A stretch of DNA of 64,000 nucleotides from Limnomonas spitsbergensis (Eukaryota > Chlorophyta > Chlorophyceae > Chlamydomonadales), in contig JAYJMM010000124.1 in the NCBI GenBank assembly GCA_037349105.1, positions 5,006,001 to 5,070,000 on the forward strand, read 5' to 3'. The notes beneath the pieces are model-generated. The model was not told where the DNA came from. It did no database searches and worked only from the letters and a program-made list of their open reading frames with translations. Shown here one piece after another: positions 1 to 17,001 of this stretch. The translations under genes were made by a program, and so were the position numbers. Numbering within the stretch: position 1 is the stretch's first letter; every line of letters starts with the position of its first letter.

Positions 1-179
1 GATGTCACCAGATTCGCGATTGTAAACTTCTCACTTTCACCATCTGTAGGAGATCTTCAGCTGCTGCCTTCTGAGTATGTCGGTCGTTCAACTTGTTCAT
101 AATGTGCAAGATCCGCTCTTTCTGACGTATTACAAGGTCGTTAGGGCCAGGCGAGGTAAGCCTGACAGCAGGAGACCGC

Positions 180-485
180 ATGGCCATGATCAGAACCCAC
201 AAAGCCTCACGATCTCTACCGACAATATCAATCGACTGCAGCCTGCAGGTGCTGGCAAAACCTTCGAGCAATGGTGTGGGTGTTCACACACATGCTCAAA
301 TCCAAAAATGCAAGGGATGCAGGCAGCAAGACGCTCTGCTAAAAAATCGAATCCGCAAATCACAGCCAGCTTTGTATGCCCCCCATATTGTGTATCCTTT
401 CCTATTGGAGTTCCTGTTTGAAATCTCTTTTTGAATCTGCAGACCAGCAATTTCTTTGTTACAGCATCTCCCCCCTCGGATACCA
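180..485 (+). pseudogene. Decayed copy of the MCM6 5' flank
   Basis: This stretch aligns with the sequence immediately upstream of the MCM6 start (about 8150-8459). Shared landmarks in the same order are a TGTTCACACACA motif, a CTCAAAT..AAAATGCA block, and the string TTTGAATCTGCAGACC followed by a pyrimidine-rich run. Where MCM6 has its ATG (8460) this copy reads CAAGG, so the start codon is lost. The copy resumes on the far side of the transposon at 5760. I read it as an old segmental duplication of the MCM6 promoter and first exon, later split by the transposon. The alignment was done by eye. Confidence 0.7.
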
Positions 486-493
486 AGGTAGTA
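486..493. repeat. Left target-site duplication
   Basis: AGGTAGTA lies directly outside the left inverted terminus. The matching TGGTAGTA lies outside the right terminus at 5752-5759 (7 of 8 bases identical). Removing the element and one copy restores continuity of the MCM6-like duplicate. Confidence 0.65.
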
Positions 494-600
494 GTCAGAA
501 GGACCCTGGGAGAGGGTCGGAGTTACCGGCGTAACCATGGGCATTATCCCCCTAAATTTTCAGATGGCAAAAAAAATTCGGGTTGTTTTCTTTCGGGTTC
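494..600 (+). repeat. Left terminal inverted repeat
   Basis: Begins GTCAGAAGGACCCTGGG and continues through a CCATGGGC block and an A-rich tract. It matches the reverse complement of 5640-5751 with scattered substitutions and small indels. Confidence 0.75.
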
Positions 601-739
601 GAACAACCATCGACGTGTCAGTGCAATGACGGTGGTCTGCCATAACTTTTTCTGCCACCGGCAGGTATCGTACTCGCGACCTCCGCATGATCAGTCTCGT
701 CGGTGCTAGGCTATAAGCGACTGACACCCGTACGGCATT

Positions 740-1150
740 ACTCACGGGCGGTTAGTTTGGTTGGGTGGCCGGCGAGAGACGTCATCGCCGCGGACCGCAT
801 AATGTGCGATAGCTTTTCAAATACATATCGCATACCGGTACACCAGACGTTGAGTAAAATATAACCACATTGCTAAAGCGCTGCTTTTGATCAAGGCCAC
901 ACTTGCGGCGGAAGACTGCGTAGCAACCCAGCCCGTGCATGCCGAGCGTCGCCACTCGTTTCGGTATGTAGCTTGGGTGGTTGGCCGGCGAGAGATGTCA
1001 TCGGCCCCAATTCGCAACGAGTGCAATAACTTTTCGAATACAAATCGCCTACACCCGACGTTTAGTGCATTATAATCACATTGTTAATGCACGTCTTTTG
1101 ATCGCCTGCCCGGGGCCTGCTGAGCGTCGTGAGCCGTCCAGGCCAGGATA
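740..1150 (+). repeat. Imperfect direct duplication, period about 215 bp
   Basis: Two diverged copies are visible, about 755-965 and 970-1150. Each contains GGCCGGCGAGAGA, then a CTTTTC.AATACA..TCGC block, then a CTTTTGATC block and a GAGCGTCG block. It lies inside the left third of the transposon and may be subterminal repeat structure. No gene is apparent here. Confidence 0.6.
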
Positions 1151-1592
1151 GTAGGTTCTTGTCCTGCGTGTTTTCGTTTTTTAGTCACTTTTTTTCTATG
1201 CACACTTTTTTGACAGTCTCCCATGAAGGAGATCCCTAAAAAAATCGAACCCATAAGACAAGAAACATTAGATGCACGCACGTTGCAGATCGCCACCGTC
1301 GTAAATTGCCAGATCCGTAGCATTTGCAGAATCCGGTCGATATTGGGCCAGTTTTGTCAAGTTGCCCCCCCCAAACACTCGTGAGCAAAACAGAGGTGCT
1401 CAATTTATGTGTGCACAAGGGAGCGGCCAACTCCCCAGTCCCCACATGGGCGAAAGAGGGCGGCCTAAAACACTCGTGAGCTGAGTAGGACCTTCTTGGG
1501 AGAATCTATGTATATCGGAGTTTTCTTGTACCTTGGAGGGGGGGGGGGGGGTAAGTAAATATGTAACACCGGAAGACTTTGGAGAGATGTGT

Positions 1593-2177
1593 TCAAGGGC
1601 CCAAATCTCCAAAATAGTTAGTTTGCTGCTGCCACACAGTTACAGAATATTGGTCGGTGTATGATGAGTGGCGAGGGTTGTAGGGGAAGCCAGCGACGCT
1701 GGGATTTGGTTGGCCGCCCTTTTTCACTCTGAAGGATGGTGTAGATAGTTTTTTTGAAACCTTTGGAAGCAAGTAAAGATGTAACCGCAGATTTAAGTCT
1801 TCAGTGTGTTGAAGGGCCTTGAATAACCCCAAAGTATGTTTGCAAAATGGTTTAGGTGGGTAGATGTAGGCAGGCAAGGTGGGGGGGAAGCCAGCGACAA
1901 TGGGATACATGAGTTCCACACTTTGTACATAAAAAATACCGGTACTAATATTTCTCTCTCTGATGTGAAATTTTTGTGAATTTTGTATTGTCCGACGGAG
2001 CATCAACATTGATGCATGGGACCTGTGCCCGCAAACCAGTTTGAGCACTAAATGAAAGTAAGACATAAGACAGTCAAAAACCAGCACCCCCCTTGGGCCT
2101 TCTAACACTCGACCACCATAGGTGACGTGGGAATGACCCCCCAAAAATGCAATAGTGAGGCCCCGACCATGGAACAT
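1593..2177 (-). other. Open frame within a dispersed repeat, transposon interior
   Basis: A 194-codon minus-strand frame. Its middle, with the residues KLVCGHRSHAS, resembles the plus-strand sequence at 61380-61500, which reads KSVCGHLSHAS, and more weakly the DNA at 15325-15395. The frame also covers an internal duplication: a GAAGCCAGCGAC block occurs near 1688 and again near 1890. I do not recognise the product. The repeat relationship suggests transposon-derived sequence rather than a host gene. Confidence 0.3.
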
Positions 2178-2269
2178 GGCGTGGTGTTACCGGATAAGAA
2201 CTGGCAAATGCCTACAAAATGACACAACTTGTGTTCAGTGGGAATTTAGTCAGTTGTGATTGAAAAATA

Positions 2270-2355
2270 AGCAAAAAGTGAAACTTCAGTAAATTTTAAA
2301 TTCAGTGGACTTTCAGTAAAATGTGTTCAGTGGACTTTCAGTAAAATATGTGTTC
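2270..2355 (+). repeat. Short tandem repeat, about 22-bp unit
   Basis: Three successive copies of a TTCAGTGGACTTTCAGTAAA-type unit, the first diverged. The surroundings of the transposon interior (2360-4480) show no supportable gene. Confidence 0.7.
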
Positions 2356-4263
2356 AAAAAAAGGGATCCTCGTTTGCGTTCTCACAAAACGGCGAGGAGT
2401 CGGGGCATATGCTGCGGGGCTTCTTAAAAAAGAATGCGAGGAATGCCACCAGTCTGTGTCTCAGCCTGTGGGGGCAAATAGATTGGGGGGAATTTAACTC
2501 AGCACCAATGCACAGTCCAGTTTAGCAGAAGAGACCCACATATAGAGATTTCGCCCCCGTAACTCCACCGGTGCTGCCAATACCACCGTATTGGGCCAAA
2601 ATTCCAAAGTCCTTGATTGTATTTCTACATGGTCTCCAGTATCCTGTGGCCCTGACGGAGAGCAAAGTAAAGTAAAGGAGGCGGGATACAGTGTCATTGC
2701 GGTCAAGAAGAAGAGTGTCATTGCGTTTAGGAGGAAGAGTGACAGTGCGGTCATGAGGAGCATCAAACAGGGGATATGGGAGCAAGGCAAGGGGAGGAGG
2801 AGAGCAACTATTGCTGCGTCATCTCTTGTTCGTGGATAACAAAACTGTGTGGGGTCAGGTCTCACTTAAATATGTTGGCCAGGCAATGAGGAGCAGCCGC
2901 GTACTTAAAGTCTCATGTCACGGGCCAATTACAGGCAAAGCTGGCACAACAGCGGCGACAACACTCTTCGTTGCATAAGCTTCAACTGGGATTCCAACAA
3001 TGCACGCAGCCTCTTACGCGCCTCTTCTGAATTCGCTGCCTGCCCCAGTCACCTGAGTGCCTCGGATGCCCGCAGACCCTCTTTGAGCTCCTCCATGCTG
3101 GCAACCGCCCTTGCCCCTCACGCGACATGCCTTTGAGACAGCGCCACTCGAGCGGCTCCTGCCTCACAGAGGGCCCGCAGGTGCCCTTACGAAGAATAAA
3201 GTTTTTTATCAGTGACTGAAGGTAGCGCCTGCCTCAGGCACGGCCCGAGATCGAGCTGAAGACGGGTGGCTTGAGGCGGAGGGCACCGCAGGCGCCTTAG
3301 GCGCTGAGGTGACCGCAGCCGAAAGACAGGCCCCGACTGAGGCGAGAGGTGGGAGGGCAATGCGAAGGCCACGCTGGGAAGATACGGAACTAAGTACAAG
3401 GGGACAGGAGATGAGATGTTCTATATGTTTCCTGCCTGTCATCGCCATGGTGTTGCCGCCTTCATCAGTTACACTGCACATACAGTGGAACGGCATATTT
3501 CACCGCAGCCTCTAAAATGTGGTCTGTGACACTCAGGGGGGGTCAAAGGACGTGACCGCGACTGTGGTGTGAACCTGGCTCTTGCTGACTTGGCAGTGGT
3601 TAAACACGGCATCTAAGGGACATTGTCTCCTGCCCACCCCCGCCCGAAGTCGCCCTGTGGTGTGCCAGTGCATGGCGTGGACCTCAATCTCTCTGCCTGC
3701 CTGACACCACGCATGCGTCTTGCCATGCAGTACACTGCCGCCTCCTACCCCTTAACAGCCCATATAACACCAAAAAATGTCTCCTCAGTGTGCCCCTTTA
3801 CTGCCCCAGTCACCTGGCGGCCTCTTGACGCCCGCAGGCCTTTTTGATGCCCGCCGGCGACCCTACCGCCGGGCTCTTAACGCGCGACACGCCCTTAGGG
3901 CCCTCCAGCTCTCAAAGCCTCTCACTCGCGCGCTGCCACTCCCCGCGCGGCGCGCGGCATCCAGCTGGCGAGGCCTGAAATGCAGAACCCAAGCGCAGCA
4001 GGGCCTCACTGGCATACTTATGCTGCGCCTATCTAGCAGTTCCAGCCTCCGCCCACGCCTCGCCCGATGCCAAGGGCAGCTTGCACACACAAGGCCTGGC
4101 AACCAGTCAGTTGCCACCGATGCATCAACCGCTCCCCAAGCCAGAGTCGTGCACCACACAGACAGAGAGCACCAAGCTAGCAGAAAGCACATAATGCTGT
4201 GAGGCCAGAGGGAAGCAACGTCGGGCCAGAACCACCAACAGGGGGGGAGACCGAGCTGCCGAA

Positions 4264-4320
4264 CAGCTTCCACCCACCTTCCTGAACACACACCCAGCTT
4301 CCACCCACCTTCCTGAACAT
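4264..4320 (+). repeat. Tandem duplication, about 32-bp unit
   Basis: Two consecutive copies of a CTTCCACCCACCTTCCTGAA block, separated by CACACCCAG, inside the transposon. Confidence 0.8.
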
Positions 4321-4485
4321 CCCTTTATTTAACATATATGTGTAATTTCACGAATATTTTGACATATTTATGTAATTTGATTGCCTGGAACGTAACATGT
4401 CATATAATCGACCTCTAATTTTTCTTGTCTGACGGGTCGAGGGGGGGGCAAACTGAATACACCCCATCATCTTAAGTTGTAGAGC

Positions 4486-5286
4486 TTGACGAGAGCTTTC
4501 CATATCTGGTCTTCAAATTGTTTTTGGCCCAAGGGGCTGGGAGATACGGAGGGGCAAAGTGGGGGGGGGAGGGGGGTAAAAAAAGGCATTTTTTTTGTTT
4601 TTTTTTCATATCGTTTTTTTAAACATCAGATTGAGACGATAGCTACAGCGTTGCATTCCCACTGTCACTTGCTACAGATATGCATCATAAAAAGTTCCAC
4701 ACAGAATGCCAGACCCCTCTTGGCATGCAATTTTGACATGGGGGGGTGTCATGGCTCCGGAACCACATGCACCGTTGTGCGTGCACCCATTATGGACTCA
4801 CACGATGTACCTGCATTGGTAGTTACTATTAATTATGCAATGACAACCTGCTATGAGCATTGTTTGAAGGTCTTAAAATTCACAGAAAACCCAGTGGCCC
4901 TAAGAAATCACGGCATCTGTGGCATTGTGTGTGACGACAGGACATCAGGCATGTGCAAAATGGAGTTGGGCAAAGGCTCTACCAGCAGCACGCTAGCAGT
5001 CGAGTCCCGCTGCCCCCTGAAGTACAAGATGTCATATGCAGCTGCTGAGAGGGGTTCTGCCACCAATCCCTGTACGAACAGACCAGTGGCTTGCACCATC
5101 TGCAGGAGCATCGCGGGCACCGTCCGCCCTTATGTGTGGAGCTATTACTTCCTAGATCACATGGAGTCAGCCCACCCTGGTCAGGAGCTGACGGAGGCAG
5201 ATGTGACGAGATATGCCATCAGCGCTGAGGAGTTTGAGGGGTGGTGGGCAAGGAGCTCCCCAAGAGGCAGAAGACCAAGCTTCTGA
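4486..5286 (+). CDS. Uncertain ORF with Cys/His finger-like C-terminus, in transposon
   Basis: An open frame of 266 codons. The first 100 or so residues are low quality, including poly-Phe/Gly runs over homopolymers, so the true coding part probably starts downstream, perhaps as an exon. The last third contains a CTICRS motif followed by YFLDHMESAHPG, a Cys-x2-Cys..His-x5-His arrangement that looks like a zinc-binding finger. Finger segments of the form VWxYxxxxHxxxxHP are seen at the end of KDZ-type transposon proteins; I use that only as a hint. Being inside the inverted termini, this is the best candidate for an element-encoded protein. No DDE-type catalytic residues can be identified. Confidence 0.35.
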   Translation: MTRAFHIWSSNCFWPKGLGDTEGQSGGGRGVKKGIFFVFFSYRFFKHQIETIATALHSHCHLLQICIIKSSTQNARPLLACNFDMGGCHGSGTTCTVVRAPIMDSHDVPALVVTINYAMTTCYEHCLKVLKFTENPVALRNHGICGIVCDDRTSGMCKMELGKGSTSSTLAVESRCPLKYKMSYAAAERGSATNPCTNRPVACTICRSIAGTVRPYVWSYYFLDHMESAHPGQELTEADVTRYAISAEEFEGWWARSSPRGRRPSF

Positions 5287-5639
5287 AGCAGCACATCAGC
5301 ACGCTCAAGTTAGATGCTAGTTTGCTGCCACTCGTGCGAGAGTCCTCTCGTTTCTTGAGCCTCATGGTCTCTAGCGTGGATAGGTAGCTGGCAAGTGGTA
5401 GCACGAGCAATGGTATATTCTTTTGTTTCACCACTTGACATTTGTGAACTATGAACATTTATCGACACCATTAGAAGCGCACTTTTGAGCTGATAGAATG
5501 AAATTGACCCCGCTCCCTCCCTGAAATTCTGATTTTGACTGAGAAATTAAGGCTTTACTAGGTTCCGGAGGCGAGGGGGGGGGGGGTAGCCAGGGGTCGT
5601 TTCACATTTTTTTATGATAGGGTGTTTGATTTTTTTGCC

Positions 5640-5751
5640 CCCCCCCTCGTGATGGGTTCGATTTTTTTTGTTTTTGCCATCTGGAAAATTCAGGGGTAAA
5701 ACGCCCATGGCTACGCCGGAAACTCCGACCCTCTCCCAGGGTCCTACTGAC
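5640..5751 (-). repeat. Right terminal inverted repeat
   Basis: Inverted partner of 494-600. Poly-G/C and poly-T runs occur on its inner side (5572-5680). Confidence 0.75.
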
Positions 5752-5759
5752 TGGTAGTA
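5752..5759. repeat. Right target-site duplication
   Basis: TGGTAGTA, matching AGGTAGTA at 486-493 except at the first base. Confidence 0.65.
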
Positions 5760-5868
5760 AACAATATATCCCTTTATATGTCTGCTGACAATAATATTGG
5801 CCTGATAACTCAGATGAATGTCTTGGAGCAGTTGACACATTCCTTGTGACCTTTTGCAAGGCCCTCCA
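5760..5868 (+). pseudogene. Decayed copy of MCM6 exon 1 (first part)
   Basis: This aligns with the start of the MCM6 coding sequence (about 8470-8575). Shared blocks are CCCTTTAT, TATTGGCCTGATA versus GATTGGCCTGATA, GGAGCAGTT, and CCTTNTGCAAG. Read in the MCM6 frame it meets a stop at GCC TGA, so it cannot encode the protein. It is the continuation of 180-485, displaced by the transposon. Similarity fades after about 5868. Confidence 0.7.
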
Positions 5869-5959
5869 CCCTCAAAGACGCAGTCCCTGCACCTGCCAAC
5901 CCCGTGGTCTGAACGACAGACAGATCCTCACGACACGCAGCGACACTGCATCCTGGAGC

Positions 5960-8150
5960 AAACGGAAATTTAAGTAGGACCTAAGTCACAGAGGGGGCAG
6001 GGAGTAAACAGATCGACCCTATACCGTAGGAGGGGGACAGGAGAGCTTAGAAAAGAATAGTCGAGTATCAGGGCCTCAAACATCAAGATCGGCAAGGAGA
6101 ACCAGGCCCATAGGCATGTCAAGGCGCAGGACATGGGGGGTTGGTAGGCAGGGTTGGCACCCAAAGTGCTGGGGAGGCCATCCCCACCAATGAAGGGGTG
6201 GTGTGTAGAGAGGGAGGCTCCCCAAGCGGCTGGGAGGGTTTGGAGGTCCACAAAGTCATGGAGGAAGCACCAAGACCAGGCTGCAGCAACCCGAGAAGCA
6301 CTGACAGAACACGTGGGGCCAGGTAGGGCACGTGAACGGGGTTCCCAGAGCCTCCTAAGTCCATTCTCCATGAGGTGGACAGCGATTATACACACAAAAG
6401 CCCAGACACCAGGGTTTATGTTGCCTTCGGGTTGGGGCCGGAGAAGCCATAATGAGCAGTGCACCTGAGGGGAGGTCCCTGCCGGCTCTGCCACCATGGT
6501 TTGGTCGACTGGGCAGCTCCAAAAGCAGTGTGCTTGGAGAGCCTATGCCCGGTGGAAAGGAAGGGCCGCTCGGTCCATGGGCGCCGGGGGGCAGCCGCAT
6601 TGGCTTGGATTGGTGAAAGAGACATAATGAAATCCGGCTGCCCTCACCCCATTCGGGGTCAGGTACCAAATGGTATCCTTGCATCAGGGGTCGATCCGGA
6701 TGCCCCACAGGGAATAAGCTCATGGCATGCAGACGCTACACGGTCGGTGGTAGGTTGAGTAGATGGGTGTGTGTGGTGGAGGGTCGATCTGGGGCTGAAG
6801 GAGGGGGGAGACAGCCCAGAGAAACCAACAAGATGAGCGTGGCTACGCCTGTGAGGGCAGGCATTGTGGTCATGGCCGTGCGTGTGTGCATCCATCGGAC
6901 CCAGGTGGGTGGCAGAACAGCCACAAGGGAAGACACGCGGAGCAGGACAGGTACGAGAGATGATGGGTCGAGCCAGGCCGCCACATTGGCGGTCAGCCGG
7001 CCAGGGCAGAGAAAAAATGCATGATGTCCCCGATAGTCTGAACTCTGAATGCGGGGATAGCAGGCGCGGATGTCAGCTAGGCCCTCAGTCAAAGTCGGGG
7101 TCGGCAGGTGAGTGGAGGGGGGACTGAGTTAGGATGGAAATTGCAGTAAGACCGGCGATCAATGGGGAGCTCAAGTTGCAGGAGTGGGTGTCCCCAGAGA
7201 GGCACGGCAAAACACCAAGGACCAGGGTGGGTACCGAGCTCTCGGACCATGAAGGCCGGCCCCACAGACCAGAGTCCAGCCGCCGTATGGATGCGGGGGC
7301 CCATGGGGAGCGCAGGGGATGGTAGGCCAGGGTGTGTGGCAGGGAGGAGGCATGAGGCTGCTTCCTGGTCAGTGGCAAGGGTGTTAGGGGCGTGAGAGGA
7401 GGGGTAGGGGGGGCAAGAGAGTTAAAGTAGAACCACGGCGAGCCCTATATAGAGCGGCCTGCAGGGTGTAACGGTGAGAGAAAAAGCACTTTCAGCATAA
7501 GATCCATTTGCAGGTGACGTTCGATGGCTGCATTAAGGCAGCGCTGGCTCCTGGGGAGAAGGACGCTCATGTTGCCAGCTGTACATGCCATGCATCGGCG
7601 AGCAAGGGCAGCACCCTGAGTGAGGAGATAAGCCGCCCAGGGAATGGCACCCATACCTCCCTCAGTCTGCCTCCTGTTAAGAGGGTGCGAATGCATGCCT
7701 GGCAGGCACGGGTGGGGAGGAAGGCAGGGCACCGATAAGATCTGACAGCGGAGTGGCCCCCCGGTCAATGAGGCTGGAGGTTCAGCGGTGGAGTTTGCGG
7801 AGGATGTTGGTGGGCAGGGCGCTATGAGAAGCATGTAAGGTGTAGGAATAACAGGATGCGGGAAGTTCCATACCAAATGCCTGCCATGGCTCGGCCGAAC
7901 GTGGAGAGAGGGAGTCAGGAGAGAGTAGTGTAGGACGCCCTGACCGACTCCGCTTGCGCATCCCGTGCCGTGTGGGCATTGATCTCGGAAGTGTCCGAAC
8001 TGAAAGCAATCTCCAAGCATGTGGAGACCAAGACCACTTTAAGGCCCTCAACCACAAGTGTCTGAGGCCCCATGTCAGCAATTGCACCCACAAGGGGGAA
8101 GCATGTTTTGGGGGTGCTGGAGTGCAACCCCAATGCGTGTGCAAAATCTG
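5960..8150. other. Gene-poor, GC-rich stretch, no confident gene
   Basis: Several overlapping open frames occur on both strands, the longest on the minus strand (5970-6497, 7445-8020, 7915-8286). None shows a recognisable domain, start context or splice structure. The uninterrupted minus-strand frames in three registers could be decayed transposon coding sequence, but I cannot name a family. The last 300 bases before 8459 are the MCM6 5' flank. Confidence 0.4.
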
Positions 8151-8459
8151 CCATGGTAACAAGGAAGCCCAGGATAGAGACGGGGGAAAGGGACTTCAGA
8201 GGCGAAAGCGTGGGAGTCCTGAAACAACCGTTGAACAGTGGTGTGAGTTGTGCATCGGGCCACACTACAAGAGTGTTCACACACACCCGCTCAAATTCGA
8301 AAATGCACGAGTTGCAAGCACCTAAACGCTTTTCGACGAAGGAAAATTACTAGAATCTAACCACCGTCTCCATTGTTTATCCTCTTGTGTTGGAAATCCT
8401 ATTTGAATCTGCAGACCCGCCATTTCTCCATTCTAGCCTCTCCCGCCTTGTAGGATATC

Positions 8460-15197
<6,738 letters not shown>

Positions 15198-15516
15198 TCA
15201 ATTGACTGGGGCTTATCGACTGCATTATGGGGTTGATACTTACGTCACAGTGTGGTTTGCTGATACGATGCGCATGGGGCTACCGGTTTTATCTTGTTTT
15301 GTCCTAGTAAGTGCTTGAAACCGATCCTCTGTACTAGTCCGGGCTCGAAAACGATTTGCATGCACCTGTCCCATGCATGAAATCTGATCCTTGGCTGATG
15401 TGAAGAGATCCCCAAAGTTCACAATTTAACTAGGCTCGTGAATTCATTTGAGTCATTTGAGCTGCATCAAACCCGTTGTGACCGTATTTCATTGCAAGAC
15501 TTTATATTTTTCCCGG

Positions 15517-15521
15517 TGTAA
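15517..15521 (+). terminator. Candidate algal polyadenylation signal TGTAA
   Basis: TGTAA is the usual polyadenylation signal of green algae. This one lies about 320 bases after the MCM6 stop. A five-base motif is weak evidence. Confidence 0.25.
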
Positions 15522-15549
15522 CATAATTATAGATCTGGGCTCCAAGAGC

Positions 15550-15615
15550 TGTGCAGCTGAGATGGTTAATGACATAACACCTCTGGGCCCTGCTGAAATA
15601 AATCTCTGCCAAGTC
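15550..15615 (-). repeat. LINE-derived core fragment
   Basis: Carries the AATGACATAACACCTCTGGG..CCTGCTGA block also found near 26820, 31125 and 54855. At 31125 this block lies in the 3' part of the decayed LINE, whose coding strand is minus. Confidence 0.5.
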
Positions 15616-17001
15616 AGGTATGAAAGTCAAGGGAGAAGGCACAAGAGGAAAGCTGAGATGGTGTTACAACCTGTGCACCCCCAACAGAAATACGAAGATG
15701 TATGATGGCCTGGGCCTTAACCCAGTAGACTCACCAAGCTTGGAAATAATCCCTTTCAGTCACTTGGGGCTGGTGCCCCATCTTTTGCCTTGGCTGATGT
15801 GTAGCTTTGCACCACCTCCCTCATGGAAGGCCAGAACTTGCTTTGACTAGAAAGTTCCACACCACCGGCCAACTCCCAGCTGCAATGTGATATTTGCCAT
15901 GCCTGCTGTTGTCTTGCCCATAGCCAAGCACACACAGGCTAGCATGCTTGTTCTCTGGCCCACTCCAGGTCTTCTGTCTGCTACTATGCTCACTGTGCAT
16001 GCCAGTTTTCCGGGTTCCAAGAGATTCACCCAGCCCTGTCAGAGAACAACTTGTATAACCCAGAGGAAGGAAGGAAGGTGGGGGGGGGGAGACAGAGCCC
16101 GCCGACCACTCTTAACTTACCCCCTGCAACTGCCCTAGGCGGGGAAACTCCGTTATACCGTATATAACCGATGAACCGACAACCGGTAACCAAGGGCGGA
16201 GTCCAAGAAATGCATGACAAAGGCACCCTAACAATGGGACACGTGACAAGATGTTCGCGTCCCCCCGCATATAGTAACTCTTGAAAAGGAGCCTGAGCTG
16301 CTGGCATGAGCAACAACGTCGATGTCGAAACGTCCACGCATGACCAATTGACAACTGAACGGGCAGCGGTTAACAAGATCGCGAGGAATGGCTGTCGCTC
16401 CTCACACAGTCTCAAATGGTCCAGCCGCCCCAACATAAGATGGAAGGCGCAAGTACTGGCCCAGGAGAAGGTAGCGCTGGGAGGCATAAGAGTTCAACAC
16501 AGAAGCGCTCAAAATTGCCGACCTGAACAAAAACTGACGTCAAACGTCAGCTTAAAACCGCTTGGAGAAGGTTTCGAAGGACTTCCACTATCCTCGGACC
16601 TCGGCTATCATTAAGTCAGCAGCCGTGACAGCAGGGAGTATATGAGGGTTACACTGTCGCGAAACATCGGTAGCCGGTCTTGACCCAAGTGGGGGCCGAC
16701 GCTGTCAGGGTACGGGTTCTTCCCGGGTTCTTCCTTGAACTACGACTGCAGATCTGTTCGAGAATCAACCAAACTCTTGTCAACAACGATTGAAGTCTTA
16801 ATCCTGAAATTGCGTGTAAACTTTGAACATTTGTAGCCCCGTTTGAACATTCATAGCCCCGTGCATCTCTTGGCTGACGGGGCGCAACAAGCCGTTCTGC
16901 TTTTCATTTGTATATTTATTGGAGGCTTATTGTTTAAAGTACCCTCGAAACAGGGGTGGGACTTCGACGACTACTACATCTTGACGCAGATAGATCATTA
17001 A

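Larger units (their letters stand above)
494..5751. mobile_element. DNA transposon (about 5.26 kb) with TIRs and 8-bp TSD
   Basis: The left end (494-600) and the right end (about 5640-5751) are inverted copies of each other over roughly 100 bp, sharing GGACCCTGGGAGAGGGTCGG at their outer edges. Near-identical 8-bp direct repeats flank them, and the flanking DNA on both sides belongs to one MCM6-derived duplicate, so this is an insertion. An 8-bp duplication fits hAT or KDZ-type (Kyakuja/Dileera/Zisupton) cut-and-paste elements. The only sizeable interior plus-strand ORF (4486-5286) ends in a cysteine/histidine finger-like region. No transposase catalytic core is recognisable, so the element is probably decayed or non-autonomous. 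Family assignment is inference. Confidence 0.75.
15198..17001. other. Intergenic, MCM6 to TOP1
   Basis: No supportable gene. It contains a possible MCM6 3' end, a copy of a dispersed repeat at 15325-15395 (shared with 1995-2130 and 61380-61500), a LINE-derived core at 15550-15615, and an unassigned stretch at 15850-16620 with short frames on both strands. Confidence 0.5.

Noticed and set aside
640..730. tRNA-like segment on the minus strand (a GGTCGCGAGTACGATACC box and an upstream TAGCCTAGCACCGA)
   Set aside because: B-box-like and A-box-like strings are present, but the anticodon and acceptor stems do not pair by eye. At best it is a tRNA-derived repeat fragment.
16306..16614. 102-codon plus frame and overlapping 153-codon minus frame between MCM6 and TOP1
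   Set aside because: No recognisable domain, no codon or splice support, and both strands equally open.
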